A stretch of 64,000 bases of DNA. Origin: Sphingobacterium sp. SGR-19. GTDB taxonomy: Bacteria > Bacteroidota > Bacteroidia > Sphingobacteriales > Sphingobacteriaceae. The DNA lies in contig NZ_JAAKGS010000006.1 in the NCBI RefSeq assembly GCF_011043555.1, positions 124,001 to 188,000 on the forward strand, given 5' to 3'. The notes below the pieces were generated by a model. The model ran no database searches. It was not told where the DNA came from and saw only the letters and a program-made list of their open reading frames with translations. This document shows, piece after piece, positions 36,245 to 44,770 of this stretch; within the stretch, counting starts at the first letter, position 1, and each line of letters starts with the position of its first letter. The translations under genes were made by a program, and so were the position numbers.

Positions 36245-36311
36245 AGATATTCATAATCAACCAAAACCATTTTGAAAGTAAGCCCGGCGATTAAACGTCG
36301 GGCTTTTTTTT
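36203..36311 (+). promoter_or_regulatory. trp attenuator (pause stem, antiterminator, terminator)
   Basis: Four segments are visible: 1 CCCGA (36203-36207), 2 CGTCGGG (36217-36223), 3 AGCCCGGCG (36281-36289), 4 CGTCGGGCT (36296-36304) then T-run (36305-36311). 1 pairs with 2; 2 pairs with CCCGGCG of 3 (7 bp, one wobble); 3 pairs with 4 as the terminator. A ribosome stalled on the Trp codons masks segment 1, freeing 2 to pair with 3 and prevent termination. Confidence 0.87.
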
Positions 36312-36351
36312 ATTTTTGGTATCGTCAAAACTAGAAACAACAAGATTAACA

Positions 36352-37755
36352 ATGAAATATTCACTGAAGACAAATTACAGAAAGATATTGGCGGACACGA
36401 CAACGCCCGTGAGCATCTATCTCCGATTGCGAGATACCTTCCCTAACAGTTTGCTCCTAGAAAGTTCGGAGTACCATAGCCGTGACAACAATATCAGCTA
36501 TATTTGCTGCGATCCAATTGCGGGGATTTCCCTCAATAAAGAGCAACTTCGCATCGTTGAACCCGGTGCACAACCCATTTATAAAGCTGCTGACGAAATC
36601 AACCTCCGGGAGGAAGTATCTGCTTTCCGGGAAAACTTCTCCCAAGTGGAAATGGAAGGCGTAAATGTTATTTCTTCCGGCCTATTCGGATACTTTACCT
36701 TTGATGCTGTTGAACACTTTGAAGATATCAAGTTAACGGCAGGCACGCATACAGCACGAGAAATTCCTTATATGCAATACCACGTGTATCGTTATGTTAT
36801 CGCGATCGACCATTTCAGAAATCAACTGTATATCTTCGAAAATCTGCTAGCCGACGAATCTTCCGATCTGGATCGACTGGAATATCTGATACAGAATAAA
36901 AATTTCCCCGAATATCATTTCAAACGCCAAGGCGGAGAATCGTCTAATATGACGGATGAAGACTTCAAGAGCTTGATCAACAAGATGAAACAACACATAC
37001 AACGCGGAGATGTTTTTCAGATTGTACCATCACGTGCGTTCTCCACACCCTTTGCAGGAGACGAGTTTAACGTATACCGTGCTTTGCGATCCGTCAACCC
37101 TTCACCTTATCTTTTCTATTTTGATTATGGTGATTTCAAACTATTTGGTTCATCGCCAGAGGCCCAATTGACCATCAAAAAGGGAGAAGCCACGATCTAC
37201 CCCATCGCTGGAACGTTTAAGCGTACAGGTGATATGGAAAAGGATGAAAAGATTGCTGAAGAACTGAAAAATGATCCAAAGGAATCCGCCGAACATGTGA
37301 TGCTGGTTGACCTAGCACGCAACGATTTGAGCCGTCATTGTACAAACGTAAAAGTAAAGTCATATAAAGAAGTACAATATTATTCCCATATTATCCATTT
37401 GGTATCCAAAGTTTCCGGTAAGCTCAATCCTGCCTCCAATCCGTTTGATGTCGTAGGCGATACGTTCCCTGCAGGGACCTTATCAGGTGCTCCGAAACAT
37501 AAAGCACTTACGCTCATAGACCGCTACGAAGGCTTCCCGCGCTCCTTCTACTCCGGTGCCATCGGCTACATGGGTTTTAACGGAGATTTCAACCACGCCA
37601 TCATGATCCGCTCCTTTCTGAGCAAACAGAATGTATTACATTACCAAGCTGGTGCAGGAATCGTGCTGGATTCTGACGCGGAAAAAGAACTACAAGAAGT
37701 AAACAATAAAATTGCGGCACTACGTCGCGCCTTAGAAATTGCAGAAACGCTATAA
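36352..37755 (+). CDS. trpE: Anthranilate synthase component I
   Basis: The 467-residue chorismate-using enzyme makes anthranilate with ammonia from TrpG. The C-terminal chorismate-binding domain shows IQRGDVFQIVPSRAF, LFGSSPEAQLTIKKGEATIY, PIAGTFKRTG, VDLARNDLSRHC, and TFPAGTLSGAPKHKAL. The feedback site LLES-like motif appears as LLLESSEYH near residue 30. The ATG at 36352 gives MKYSLKTNYRKIL; an upstream TTG (36316) would overlap the terminator. First gene after the attenuator. Confidence 0.97.
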   Translation: MKYSLKTNYRKILADTTTPVSIYLRLRDTFPNSLLLESSEYHSRDNNISYICCDPIAGISLNKEQLRIVEPGAQPIYKAADEINLREEVSAFRENFSQVEMEGVNVISSGLFGYFTFDAVEHFEDIKLTAGTHTAREIPYMQYHVYRYVIAIDHFRNQLYIFENLLADESSDLDRLEYLIQNKNFPEYHFKRQGGESSNMTDEDFKSLINKMKQHIQRGDVFQIVPSRAFSTPFAGDEFNVYRALRSVNPSPYLFYFDYGDFKLFGSSPEAQLTIKKGEATIYPIAGTFKRTGDMEKDEKIAEELKNDPKESAEHVMLVDLARNDLSRHCTNVKVKSYKEVQYYSHIIHLVSKVSGKLNPASNPFDVVGDTFPAGTLSGAPKHKALTLIDRYEGFPRSFYSGAIGYMGFNGDFNHAIMIRSFLSKQNVLHYQAGAGIVLDSDAEKELQEVNNKIAALRRALEIAETL

Positions 37756-37761
37756 CACAAA

Positions 37762-38343
37762 ATGAATAACAATAATAACAATAAGATATTGGTAATCGAC
37801 AACTACGATTCATTCACCTATAACCTTGTACATTTATTGCAGGAACTAGGGCAAGCATACACCGTATGGCGAAATGACAAATTCAAGCTGGAAGATGTCG
37901 AACCGTTTAATAGGATTTTGCTATCGCCTGGCCCCGGAATACCGGAGGAAGCGGGACTTTTAATGGAAGTTATCCGTCGGTATGCCCCCTCGAAAAGCAT
38001 CTTGGGTATCTGCTTGGGGCAGCAGGCTATTGCCGAAGTATTCGGAGGAACGCTATACAACATGCCCAAACCGCTACACGGTGTCGCTACCGATATCATC
38101 GTTACTGACGGCACGGAAAGGTTGTTTCAAGACTTCCCTAAGGATTCTAAAATTGGACGATATCATTCGTGGGCGGTTACAAAGGAAAACCTACCGACAT
38201 GCCTTCAGGTGACCGCAGTCGACTCGGATGGGGTTATCATGGCGCTACGTCATAACGAATATGATGTACGTAGCGTGCAGTTTCATCCAGAATCGGTACT
38301 GACAACAAATGGTAAAAAATTAATAGCGAATTGGTTATCTTAA
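37762..38343 (+). CDS. trpG: Anthranilate synthase component II (glutamine amidotransferase)
   Basis: The 193-residue class I amidotransferase supplies ammonia to TrpE. Catalytic residues are Cys84 (LGICLGQQA), His175 and Glu177 (QFHPESV). The N terminus carries six consecutive Asn after Met, then KILVIDNYDSFTYN. It lies 6 nt after trpE. The stop is followed directly by a dispersed repeat where trpD would normally be found. Confidence 0.97.
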   Translation: MNNNNNNKILVIDNYDSFTYNLVHLLQELGQAYTVWRNDKFKLEDVEPFNRILLSPGPGIPEEAGLLMEVIRRYAPSKSILGICLGQQAIAEVFGGTLYNMPKPLHGVATDIIVTDGTERLFQDFPKDSKIGRYHSWAVTKENLPTCLQVTAVDSDGVIMALRHNEYDVRSVQFHPESVLTTNGKKLIANWLS

Positions 38344-38484
38344 CGTACTTTTTTCTCTCAAAAAAGTATGCAAAAAAAGTCGTCGCTGGGAAATCTTTGC
38401 ATAGTGGTTAAGTGCAAAAAACAAATTTGTACAAATGCAAAGTTTCCAAGGCGACATTTTGATGTTAAGGATGGGATATTACAA
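38344..38484 (+). repeat. Dispersed intergenic repeat, copy C (inside the trp cluster)
   Basis: It begins directly after the trpG stop. A/T hairpin box (TACTTTTTT, loop, AAAAAAGTA), then GTCGC (38382-38386) pairing GCGAC (38451-38455), the same GGGAAA/TTTCC and CTTTGCAT/ATGCAAAG arms as copy B, then GTTAAGGATGGG. The arms are essentially identical to copy B over more than 20 nt each. Confidence 0.85.
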
Positions 38485-38541
38485 AGTATACGTACCAAAA
38501 ATAAGTTATAATTCAACGGACTAACATCTAACTTGAAACAA

Positions 38542-39327
38542 ATGACAATACTAGATAAAATAATCGAACGAAAAAAAATAGAGGTAGCAGAAGCTAAAAA
38601 GCAGGTTTCTGTGGAGGAACTGGAGCAGTATCCGTTTTTCAGCAGGACTTGTTATTCACTGAAAGACTCTGTATTGCACCCTGAACGAACGGGTATTATC
38701 GCGGAATTTAAACGGGCATCTCCATCAAAAGGGCTCATCAATGGAACGTCTAGCGTTGCGGAAGTCGTTCAAGGCTACCAGGAGGCGGGCGCATCGGCGG
38801 TATCCGTACTGACAGATCCTGATTTTTTCAAAGGTTCCCTTACGGATTTAAGCGCTGCGCGGGAGGCATTGACTATTCCTTTGCTACGTAAAGAATTTAT
38901 CGTAGACACGTATCAGATAACTGAAGCCAAAGCATATGGTGCTGATATTATCCTCTTGATTGCGGCGTGTTTACGTAGCGATGAAATAAAAGCTTATGCA
39001 GATTACGCTAAATCGTTAGGATTGAGTGTGCTTCTTGAAGTTCATAACCAAGAAGAACTACACCGTAATATCTTTGATAATGTGGATGCTATAGGCGTCA
39101 ACAACCGCAATCTAAAGGATTTCGTGGTCGACCTGAACCATTCTTATGATTTAGTGAATATCATTCCTGATCGATTTATCAAAGTTTCAGAAAGTGGTAT
39201 ATCCGATCCAAAGACAATAAATGAATTGAAAGATGCTGGCTTTCAGGGATTCCTGATTGGTGAAAATTTCATGAAAACAGCAGACCCAGCAGAAGCAATA
39301 AAGGAATTTGTAGGAAAATTGTTATAG
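38542..39327 (+). CDS. trpC: Indole-3-glycerol phosphate synthase
   Basis: The 261-residue TIM-barrel enzyme closes the indole ring. Motifs: IIAEFKRASPSKGLI (catalytic Lys and phosphate contact), VSVLTDPDFFKGSLTDL, PLLRKEFIVDTYQI, GVNNRNLKDF and SESGISDPKTI. The ATG at 38542 is preferred to the TTG at 38533. It is separated from trpG by the 140-nt repeat, with no trpD, F, B or A in the window. Confidence 0.96.
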   Translation: MTILDKIIERKKIEVAEAKKQVSVEELEQYPFFSRTCYSLKDSVLHPERTGIIAEFKRASPSKGLINGTSSVAEVVQGYQEAGASAVSVLTDPDFFKGSLTDLSAAREALTIPLLRKEFIVDTYQITEAKAYGADIILLIAACLRSDEIKAYADYAKSLGLSVLLEVHNQEELHRNIFDNVDAIGVNNRNLKDFVVDLNHSYDLVNIIPDRFIKVSESGISDPKTINELKDAGFQGFLIGENFMKTADPAEAIKEFVGKLL

Positions 39328-39344
39328 GGGCGTATTCGTACCCC

Positions 39345-40217
39345 CTATAACTTTTCGCGTTTCCGCATCGCTCTATCCGCACGTTTGCGGGCAGTTTTGA
39401 TTTTATAGTCGAGCCATTTATCCTTGAACAGCTTGCGCATGGTATCATCAAAATGACGCGTAATAAATAGGTTTCTAGCTCCTTTTATTTTTTCGCTAAG
39501 GGAATTTGCCAATGCCCGCACAGAAATGGAATAACCTTCGGTTTCATACTGTATATAATGCCACCATCCCGCTGGCATATAGAGTGTATCACCGGGGTGG
39601 ATAACAGCTTCATAGCCATCCAACAATTTCAAAGCCGGATATTCCTCTTGGCTACTTGTTTTCAAGTTAGCAATGCTGTGGAAATTATAAGGCAACTTAT
39701 ACATCAGGTCGGATTGATTGTTCGGGAAGAGCCATATCCTTTTCGTTCCTTGAAACTGCGAAATGAATACATGCGACATATCAATATCGAAATGGTTCCG
39801 GGTTGCCGAACCTTCTCCACCAAAAAACATATAGGGAAGCCACTGCAAGACTTTACCGCCGGTCACATCATTATAAATGACATCTTTTTTTAACTCAGGC
39901 CTGATTTTCATTAAATTAAAGAGGAACAAGCGCAATTCTGTCGGTTCCATCCTTATTTTATCAAGGTATTCACCAAAACTCGTCCTGCCTACCGGTGGGC
40001 TGGCAGCATGGTTCTGCGACTCCTCTTCTCGTCCGTATACGTCTATTTGTTCGTTACCTGCTATTTCCTTGAAATAGTCATAACTCCATTTCTGCCAGCA
40101 AGGACTTTCTTTGCTGATAAAATCTTTGATGATTACCGGTTGTCCTTTGTTGAGATAATCCCGAACAAAGTCCTTTGGAGCAATCCCTGATATACTATTT
40201 ACTGGTTTTAGTTTCAC
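39345..40217 (-). CDS. Cupin/JmjC-like Fe(II)/2-oxoglutarate oxygenase
   Basis: The 290-residue protein shows the cupin_8 pattern: GQPVIIKDFI near the N terminus, the metal triad in TRNHFDIDMSHVF (HxD) and the distal His in PAGWWHYIQYE, plus GTKRIWLFP. Family members hydroxylate amino-acid side chains in proteins or small molecules. The substrate is unknown. It starts with GTG at 40217 and has a basic C-terminal tail (ARKRADRAMRKREKL). Convergent with trpC, 17-nt gap. Confidence 0.87.
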   Translation of the reverse strand: MKLKPVNSISGIAPKDFVRDYLNKGQPVIIKDFISKESPCWQKWSYDYFKEIAGNEQIDVYGREEESQNHAASPPVGRTSFGEYLDKIRMEPTELRLFLFNLMKIRPELKKDVIYNDVTGGKVLQWLPYMFFGGEGSATRNHFDIDMSHVFISQFQGTKRIWLFPNNQSDLMYKLPYNFHSIANLKTSSQEEYPALKLLDGYEAVIHPGDTLYMPAGWWHYIQYETEGYSISVRALANSLSEKIKGARNLFITRHFDDTMRKLFKDKWLDYKIKTARKRADRAMRKREKL

Positions 40218-40355
40218 AAGTTCTTACGCTTAACAACTATTTACAAACTTAAAAAAATATTCCTCTTAAAGATATTTTTTATTTTATCGCATCGATATCA
40301 CACACAAATTAAATAGAAATATTCTAAATAGGAAATGATAAGCGTCATTATCTCC

Positions 40356-41123
40356 TTATTTATTCACCTGTTTAATATATTGTTCGACTGCCATGGTCAT
40401 GCTCGGTGCTTCTGGTGTAGGAGCCGGTATATCTAAAATCAAATTATGGTTAAGCAGCTCTTGTTGGGTAGTAGCACCAAATGCCGCAATTCGGGTATTG
40501 TTCTGCTTATAATCGGGGAAATTCTCAAATAGCGACTGCACGCTTGATGGGCTAAAGAAAACGATAACATCATAAAATACATTTTCCAGATCTTTGATGT
40601 CACTGATAACGGTGCGGAACAAAACCGCAGGCGTAAAGTCGTATCCGTTATCCTGTAGCCATTTTTGCGTTTCTTCATTAGCGACATCTGAGCATGGAAA
40701 AAGAAATTTTTCTTTACTATGCTTCTTTAGAACTTCCTCTAAATCTTTAGCAGTTTGCTTACCAAAGAAAATTTTGCGTTTACGATATTGAATATATTTT
40801 TGCAGATAAAGTGCTATTGCCTCTGATATACAGAAATATTTCATATCTGCCGGCACTTCATACCGCATTTCCTCACATACACGAAAGAAATGGTCGACTG
40901 CATTCTTGCTGGTAAAGATAACAGCTGTAAAATCTGCAAAATTAATTTTTTCCTTGCGCACGTCTTTAGCCGGAACACCTTCTACGTGGATGAATCCTCT
41001 AAAGTCCAATTTTAAGTTATATTTTTCTGCTAACGCAAAATATGGAGACTTATCATTTTCAGGTTTGGGCAAGGTAACTAAAATACTTTTTACCTTCTTG
41101 GCTCTTGCTTCATCTACTTGCAT
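40356..41123 (-). CDS. hemD: Uroporphyrinogen-III synthase
   Basis: The 255-residue protein folds hydroxymethylbilane into uroporphyrinogen III for haem and sirohaem. HemD is poorly conserved; recognition rests on VKSILVTLPKPEND, TAVIFTSKNAVDHFF, CISEAIALYLQ, FLFPCSDVANEE, VIVFFSPSSVQSL and AAFGATTQQEL. Downstream of and near-coupled (10 nt) to DUF4271, its usual neighbour in Bacteroidota. ATG at 41123 preferred to TTG at 41129. Confidence 0.88.
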   Translation of the reverse strand: MQVDEARAKKVKSILVTLPKPENDKSPYFALAEKYNLKLDFRGFIHVEGVPAKDVRKEKINFADFTAVIFTSKNAVDHFFRVCEEMRYEVPADMKYFCISEAIALYLQKYIQYRKRKIFFGKQTAKDLEEVLKKHSKEKFLFPCSDVANEETQKWLQDNGYDFTPAVLFRTVISDIKDLENVFYDVIVFFSPSSVQSLFENFPDYKQNNTRIAAFGATTQQELLNHNLILDIPAPTPEAPSMTMAVEQYIKQVNK

Positions 41124-41133
41124 ATTCAATTTT

Positions 41134-42063
41134 TTAGTTGCTCAATGTTCTAACCAATATCAAAATCGGCGCTACTTCAAGTGCGCAAAGATACAGAATT
41201 AAATAAAAAATTGAAAACTTTAGATTTCCGAACAAGCGGAAAGCCGTCCTCAAAAACCTATATATGAACAAGATAGACACCAATACACTGAACAAAATTA
41301 ACAGAATCTTAAAGTATGCTGTAGGAACAAGCGTAACTGTCAACAGGAAAGGCATCAAAAAAAGCATGCTGTTAAAATAAACTAAATAGAGTACCGTTAC
41401 GTATTCCCTAACTAGACGATCTATTTCAAACACGAACGAAATAAATCTGATTAAGAGTATTTTAATAATAAATAACACAGCAACAAGAAAGGCTGTTCGT
41501 ATATAGTTTTCTAAGCTGAGCACGTCAAAACGCTCAAAAGTAGATTCCATTAACACGATGAAAAGCCCTAATGCAAGGCTAAAGATGAGATACAGAAATA
41601 TATACGGCCAAGAGGTAAGCATATTGTCTTCCTTGCTCACCTGCTGCAGTGTCCGCTCATCATAATAGGCCTGTACAATCATCGCAAAATCAGCCGGAAA
41701 AGCTAGCCGCACAAGTGCAACAGCCAGAAACAACAGAAAGACAACCGACAAGACCCAAACAGGGCGTTCGCCCTTTACCTCCCCTTGTCGAAAGGGCATA
41801 CTTTGCGCGGGTTCCGACATGGATCTCATGTAATCCAGAGAAGCAACAGGATTTATACTGCGTTGGCCAATGTCTGATAGGAATTGTTCAAGTAACTTAT
41901 GCGGACGGTCCTCCGATGGAATTATATAATTAAACGTATCGATTTCCGCCACTTCCATGCTGTCGATCGCTATAGGTAAACGGGTTGTGTCTTCTTGCCC
42001 CCACACTATGCTGGTCATCAAACACAATATGCTACCCAAAAAGATACGCTTTAATAAATACAT
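41134..42063 (-). CDS. DUF4271 membrane protein
   Basis: The 309-residue protein has a signal peptide (IVWGQ), a periplasmic N-terminal segment of about 75 residues, and about six membrane helices (ERPVWVLSVVFLLFLAVALV to the C-terminal FYLILYLCALEVAPILIL). Function unknown. Its conserved pairing with hemD suggests a role linked to haem synthesis or delivery (inference). Confidence 0.85.
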   Translation of the reverse strand: MYLLKRIFLGSILCLMTSIVWGQEDTTRLPIAIDSMEVAEIDTFNYIIPSEDRPHKLLEQFLSDIGQRSINPVASLDYMRSMSEPAQSMPFRQGEVKGERPVWVLSVVFLLFLAVALVRLAFPADFAMIVQAYYDERTLQQVSKEDNMLTSWPYIFLYLIFSLALGLFIVLMESTFERFDVLSLENYIRTAFLVAVLFIIKILLIRFISFVFEIDRLVREYVTVLYLVYFNSMLFLMPFLLTVTLVPTAYFKILLILFSVLVSILFIYRFLRTAFRLFGNLKFSIFYLILYLCALEVAPILILVRTLSN

Positions 42064-42127
42064 CCAAAAATTTTCTTACTTTGCCGTAAAGTTAGCATAA
42101 TATCGCCAAGCTAAAAAAGAAAAAGAC

Positions 42128-42697
42128 ATGACGCCATCCTTTACAGAGCGTTGCCCTTGGTGTGGCAACGACGAATTATATGTACGATACCATGATGAAG
42201 AATGGGGAAAAGAAGTCGATTCAGACACCCTCCTTTTTGAATTTCTCGTCCTAGAATCAGCACAGGCCGGTCTAAGCTGGATTACCATCTTGCGAAGAAG
42301 AGAGGGGTACCGAAAGGCTTTTGCGGAGTTTGATTATAAACAAGTGGCACAGTTTGATGAGCGCAAAATAGAGGAACTCGTGCAAGACGAGCGCATCATC
42401 CGTCATCGTGGTAAAATAACCGCGACTGTGAAAAATGCACAGATATTCATGCAAATACAGCAGGAATTCGGATCATTCTACAATTATCTCTACAGCTTTA
42501 TGCCGGAAGGGAAACGAATCGTCAACTCGCTGAAAGACTTAAAATCAGCTCCAACACACAGCAAGGAATCGGACGCCATCTCTAAAGACCTCAAAAAACG
42601 AGGAATGAAATTTTTCGGAACCACAATATGTTATGCTTTTATGCAAGCCGTAGGGATGGTTGATGATCATTTGGATAGTTGTTCTTTTAAAAATTAG
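42128..42697 (+). CDS. tag: DNA-3-methyladenine glycosylase I
   Basis: The 189-residue base-excision repair enzyme removes 3-methyladenine. The N-terminal zinc-binding CPWCGNDELYVRYHDEEWG, LLFEFLVLESAQAGLSWITIL and C-terminal GMKFFGTTICYAFMQAVGMV with DHLDSC are Tag signatures. It is followed immediately by repeat copy D. The cysteine and histidine zinc ligands appear intact. Confidence 0.96.
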   Translation: MTPSFTERCPWCGNDELYVRYHDEEWGKEVDSDTLLFEFLVLESAQAGLSWITILRRREGYRKAFAEFDYKQVAQFDERKIEELVQDERIIRHRGKITATVKNAQIFMQIQQEFGSFYNYLYSFMPEGKRIVNSLKDLKSAPTHSKESDAISKDLKKRGMKFFGTTICYAFMQAVGMVDDHLDSCSFKN

Positions 42698-42842
42698 TTT
42701 TTCTTTTTTTACCACAAAAAAAGAAACAAAAAAGCTCGCCACTTAAAAATTTTGATGGGTTGGATAGTGCATATATCATATTTCTACATATTTCAAAATT
42801 TTTGATGTGGCATTAGAGGTTAAGGAGGGAATTGTGCAATGC
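42697..42842 (+). repeat. Dispersed intergenic repeat, copy D (after tag)
   Basis: It abuts the tag stop. A/T hairpin box (GTTTTTCTTTTTTT, loop, AAAAAAAGAAAC), stem GCCAC (42738-42742) with GTGGC (42807-42811), AATTTTGA with TTCAAAATT arms, then GTTAAGGAGGG and GTGCAATGC. Relative to copies A-C the closing stem has two compensated base-pair changes. Confidence 0.82.
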
Positions 42843-42955
42843 GTAAATAAACGGGATCAACACCGGACGGTGGTTACACGGACTAAAACAGCTTTGTATT
42901 CATAAATTACGATATAAGCTTAGTAGACATCTGAAGACCACGTGACGGTGGTCAA

Positions 42956-43100
42956 GATCGACATCGTATCGTTCTGCGTTAATTTTTTTCGAAGGCTATT
43001 CCGAAAAGAACAAAATACTGTTTGAACCGCCATAGGGCGGTGAGTTTATTTTGTTCCGGAATAGGTAAGAAAAAATAGCAGAACGATACAAGTCGTGATC
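42956..43100. repeat. 145-bp nested palindrome upstream of dusB
   Basis: Five paired segments nest around a 4-nt loop: GATC; GTATCGTTCTGC (42966-42977) with GCAGAACGATAC (43078-43089); ATTTTTTTC with GAAAAAAT; CTATTCCG (42996-43003) with CGGAATAG (43057-43064); GAACAAAATA (43008-43017) with TATTTTGTTC (43047-43056); ACCGCC with GGCGGT. A small hairpin GACCAC/GTGGTC (42936-42953) lies just upstream. It resembles a MITE/REP-type element; no coding function is seen. Confidence 0.75.
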
Positions 43101-43164
43101 TTTTGCTTCTTTTCCATCTAGGGAAAAAGAAGAAAGAAATAAGTAACTTTGCAAAAAAGTTAAA

Positions 43165-44163
43165 ATGGCTGTTAAGATTGGTGAACATATTGATTTAGGT
43201 GAATTTCCGCTACTATTGGCGCCTATGGAGGATGTCAGTGATCCACCATTCCGTTATGTGTGTAAGCAAAACGGAGTGGATATGATGTATACGGAGTTTA
43301 TTTCTTCTGAGGGGTTGATTCGGGATGCTGCTAAATCGAAACAGAAGCTTGACATCTTTGAATACGAACGGCCTATCGGTATACAGATATTCGGCTCCGA
43401 TATTGAAAGCATGCGTCAATCTGCCGAGATATGCACCTTAGCGCAACCGGATCTGATTGATATCAATTACGGTTGTCCTGTGAAAAACGTCGCTTGTCGT
43501 GGTGCGGGCGCCAGTTTGCTTCAAGATATCGACAAAATGGTCGCCATGACAAAAGCTGTTGTAGATGCCACTCCCCTTCCGGTGACCGTAAAGACACGTC
43601 TAGGCTGGGATGATAGCACCAAAAATGTCTACGAGGTGGCGGAACGTCTTCAAGACGTCGGTATTAAGGCATTATCAATCCACGGACGCACACGGGCCCA
43701 GATGTATAAAGGTCAGGCCGACTGGAGCATGATACGGGATATAAAACGTAATCCACGCATTCAAATCCCTATTTTCGGAAACGGCGACGTCGATTCTGTG
43801 GAAAAAGCTGCTGCCTGGCGTATGGAGTATGAAGTCGACGGCATCATGATTGGGCGCGCATCAATTGGATACCCCTGGATATTTCGGGAAATCAAACACT
43901 TCTTTAAAACAGGAGAACGATTGGAAGGTCCGACCATAGACGAACGCGTTGAGGTGTGCAAAACGCATTTGACCAAGTCTATCGAATGGAAAGGTGATAA
44001 AACCGGTGTGTTTGAAATGCGACGTCATTATGCTAATTACTTTAAGGGTATACCGAACTTTAAAGAATACCGAACGAAGCTGGTGGGGTTAGGCGACCAC
44101 AACGAGATTCTGGAAGTGCTGGAAGAGATCAAGGAAAAATTTTCAGCAGACATTGTATGGTAG
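43165..44163 (+). CDS. dusB: tRNA-dihydrouridine synthase (DusB type)
   Basis: The 332-residue FMN enzyme reduces uridines in tRNA D-loops. LLAPMEDVSDPPFRYVCKQN, INYGCPVKNVACRGAGASLL (catalytic Cys), PVTVKTRLGWDD, SIHGRTRAQMYKG and IFGNGDV are Dus signatures. A -7 element TAACTTTG lies at 43144-43151. The upstream 467 nt contain repeat copy D and the nested palindrome. Confidence 0.96.
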   Translation: MAVKIGEHIDLGEFPLLLAPMEDVSDPPFRYVCKQNGVDMMYTEFISSEGLIRDAAKSKQKLDIFEYERPIGIQIFGSDIESMRQSAEICTLAQPDLIDINYGCPVKNVACRGAGASLLQDIDKMVAMTKAVVDATPLPVTVKTRLGWDDSTKNVYEVAERLQDVGIKALSIHGRTRAQMYKGQADWSMIRDIKRNPRIQIPIFGNGDVDSVEKAAAWRMEYEVDGIMIGRASIGYPWIFREIKHFFKTGERLEGPTIDERVEVCKTHLTKSIEWKGDKTGVFEMRRHYANYFKGIPNFKEYRTKLVGLGDHNEILEVLEEIKEKFSADIVW

Positions 44164-44168
44164 GGTGC

Positions 44169-44708
44169 TTAAAAAGCATACCCCAAACCAATCATCCATT
44201 TGCCGGTAATAGATTCCGTGTTTTCAGTCGTGTTGATTAACTTTCGTGCGATGCCGCCGCCGACTTCCAACATCAGGTTTCTTTTAAAAAGCCACTTGCC
44301 TCCTAAACCTACACCCAGTCCTGCTGATGTTCGTCGTTCTGTCGCCTCTATATAATTGGCGTGGATATCACTAAATTTCTGAAACGTTTCCTCCTTATTC
44401 GTAATCGGCACAAACGCTTCCAAGAAAAAGCCTGCCCCATGCGAACCTCCTACATACAGTCGACCGAAAGGAGAAAACTGTATCATTTCATCCATCGCCC
44501 CTAGTCCCAAAAGGCTATGCAGTCCAAGCCCTACGTCTTCATTGATAGCGCGTTCATAAGAAAAATTAAGTACCGGCCCTGCAATTAACGAGATGGGGTC
44601 TAGCATAATGTGGTTGGGGCGCGCCACCGCCCGTTCTCTTTTTGATTCCTGCGCATGACCAATCATTACAAATGCCATAACTCCCCATAAAAGTAACGTT
44701 CTTTTCAT
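44169..44708 (-). CDS. Hypothetical secreted beta-barrel-like protein
   Basis: The 179-residue protein has a signal peptide ending GHAQ, then alternating strands rich in Gly and aromatic residues (FSYERAINEDVGLGLHSLLG, GAGFFLEAFVPITN, LGVGLGGKWLFKRN) and a C-terminal GLGYAF ending in Phe, typical of small outer-membrane barrels (DUF3575-like). Function unknown. Convergent with dusB with a 5-nt gap. Confidence 0.72.
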   Translation of the reverse strand: MKRTLLLWGVMAFVMIGHAQESKRERAVARPNHIMLDPISLIAGPVLNFSYERAINEDVGLGLHSLLGLGAMDEMIQFSPFGRLYVGGSHGAGFFLEAFVPITNKEETFQKFSDIHANYIEATERRTSAGLGVGLGGKWLFKRNLMLEVGGGIARKLINTTENTESITGKWMIGLGYAF

Positions 44709-44770
44709 AATATATTTTAAATGTTAATCAACAAAATTAGGTAAACGACACGCGGGTATAAAACGCTACG

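Noticed and set aside
42979..43188. 69-codon minus-strand frame near dusB
   Set aside because: It is an artefact of the nested palindrome and reads into the dusB start.
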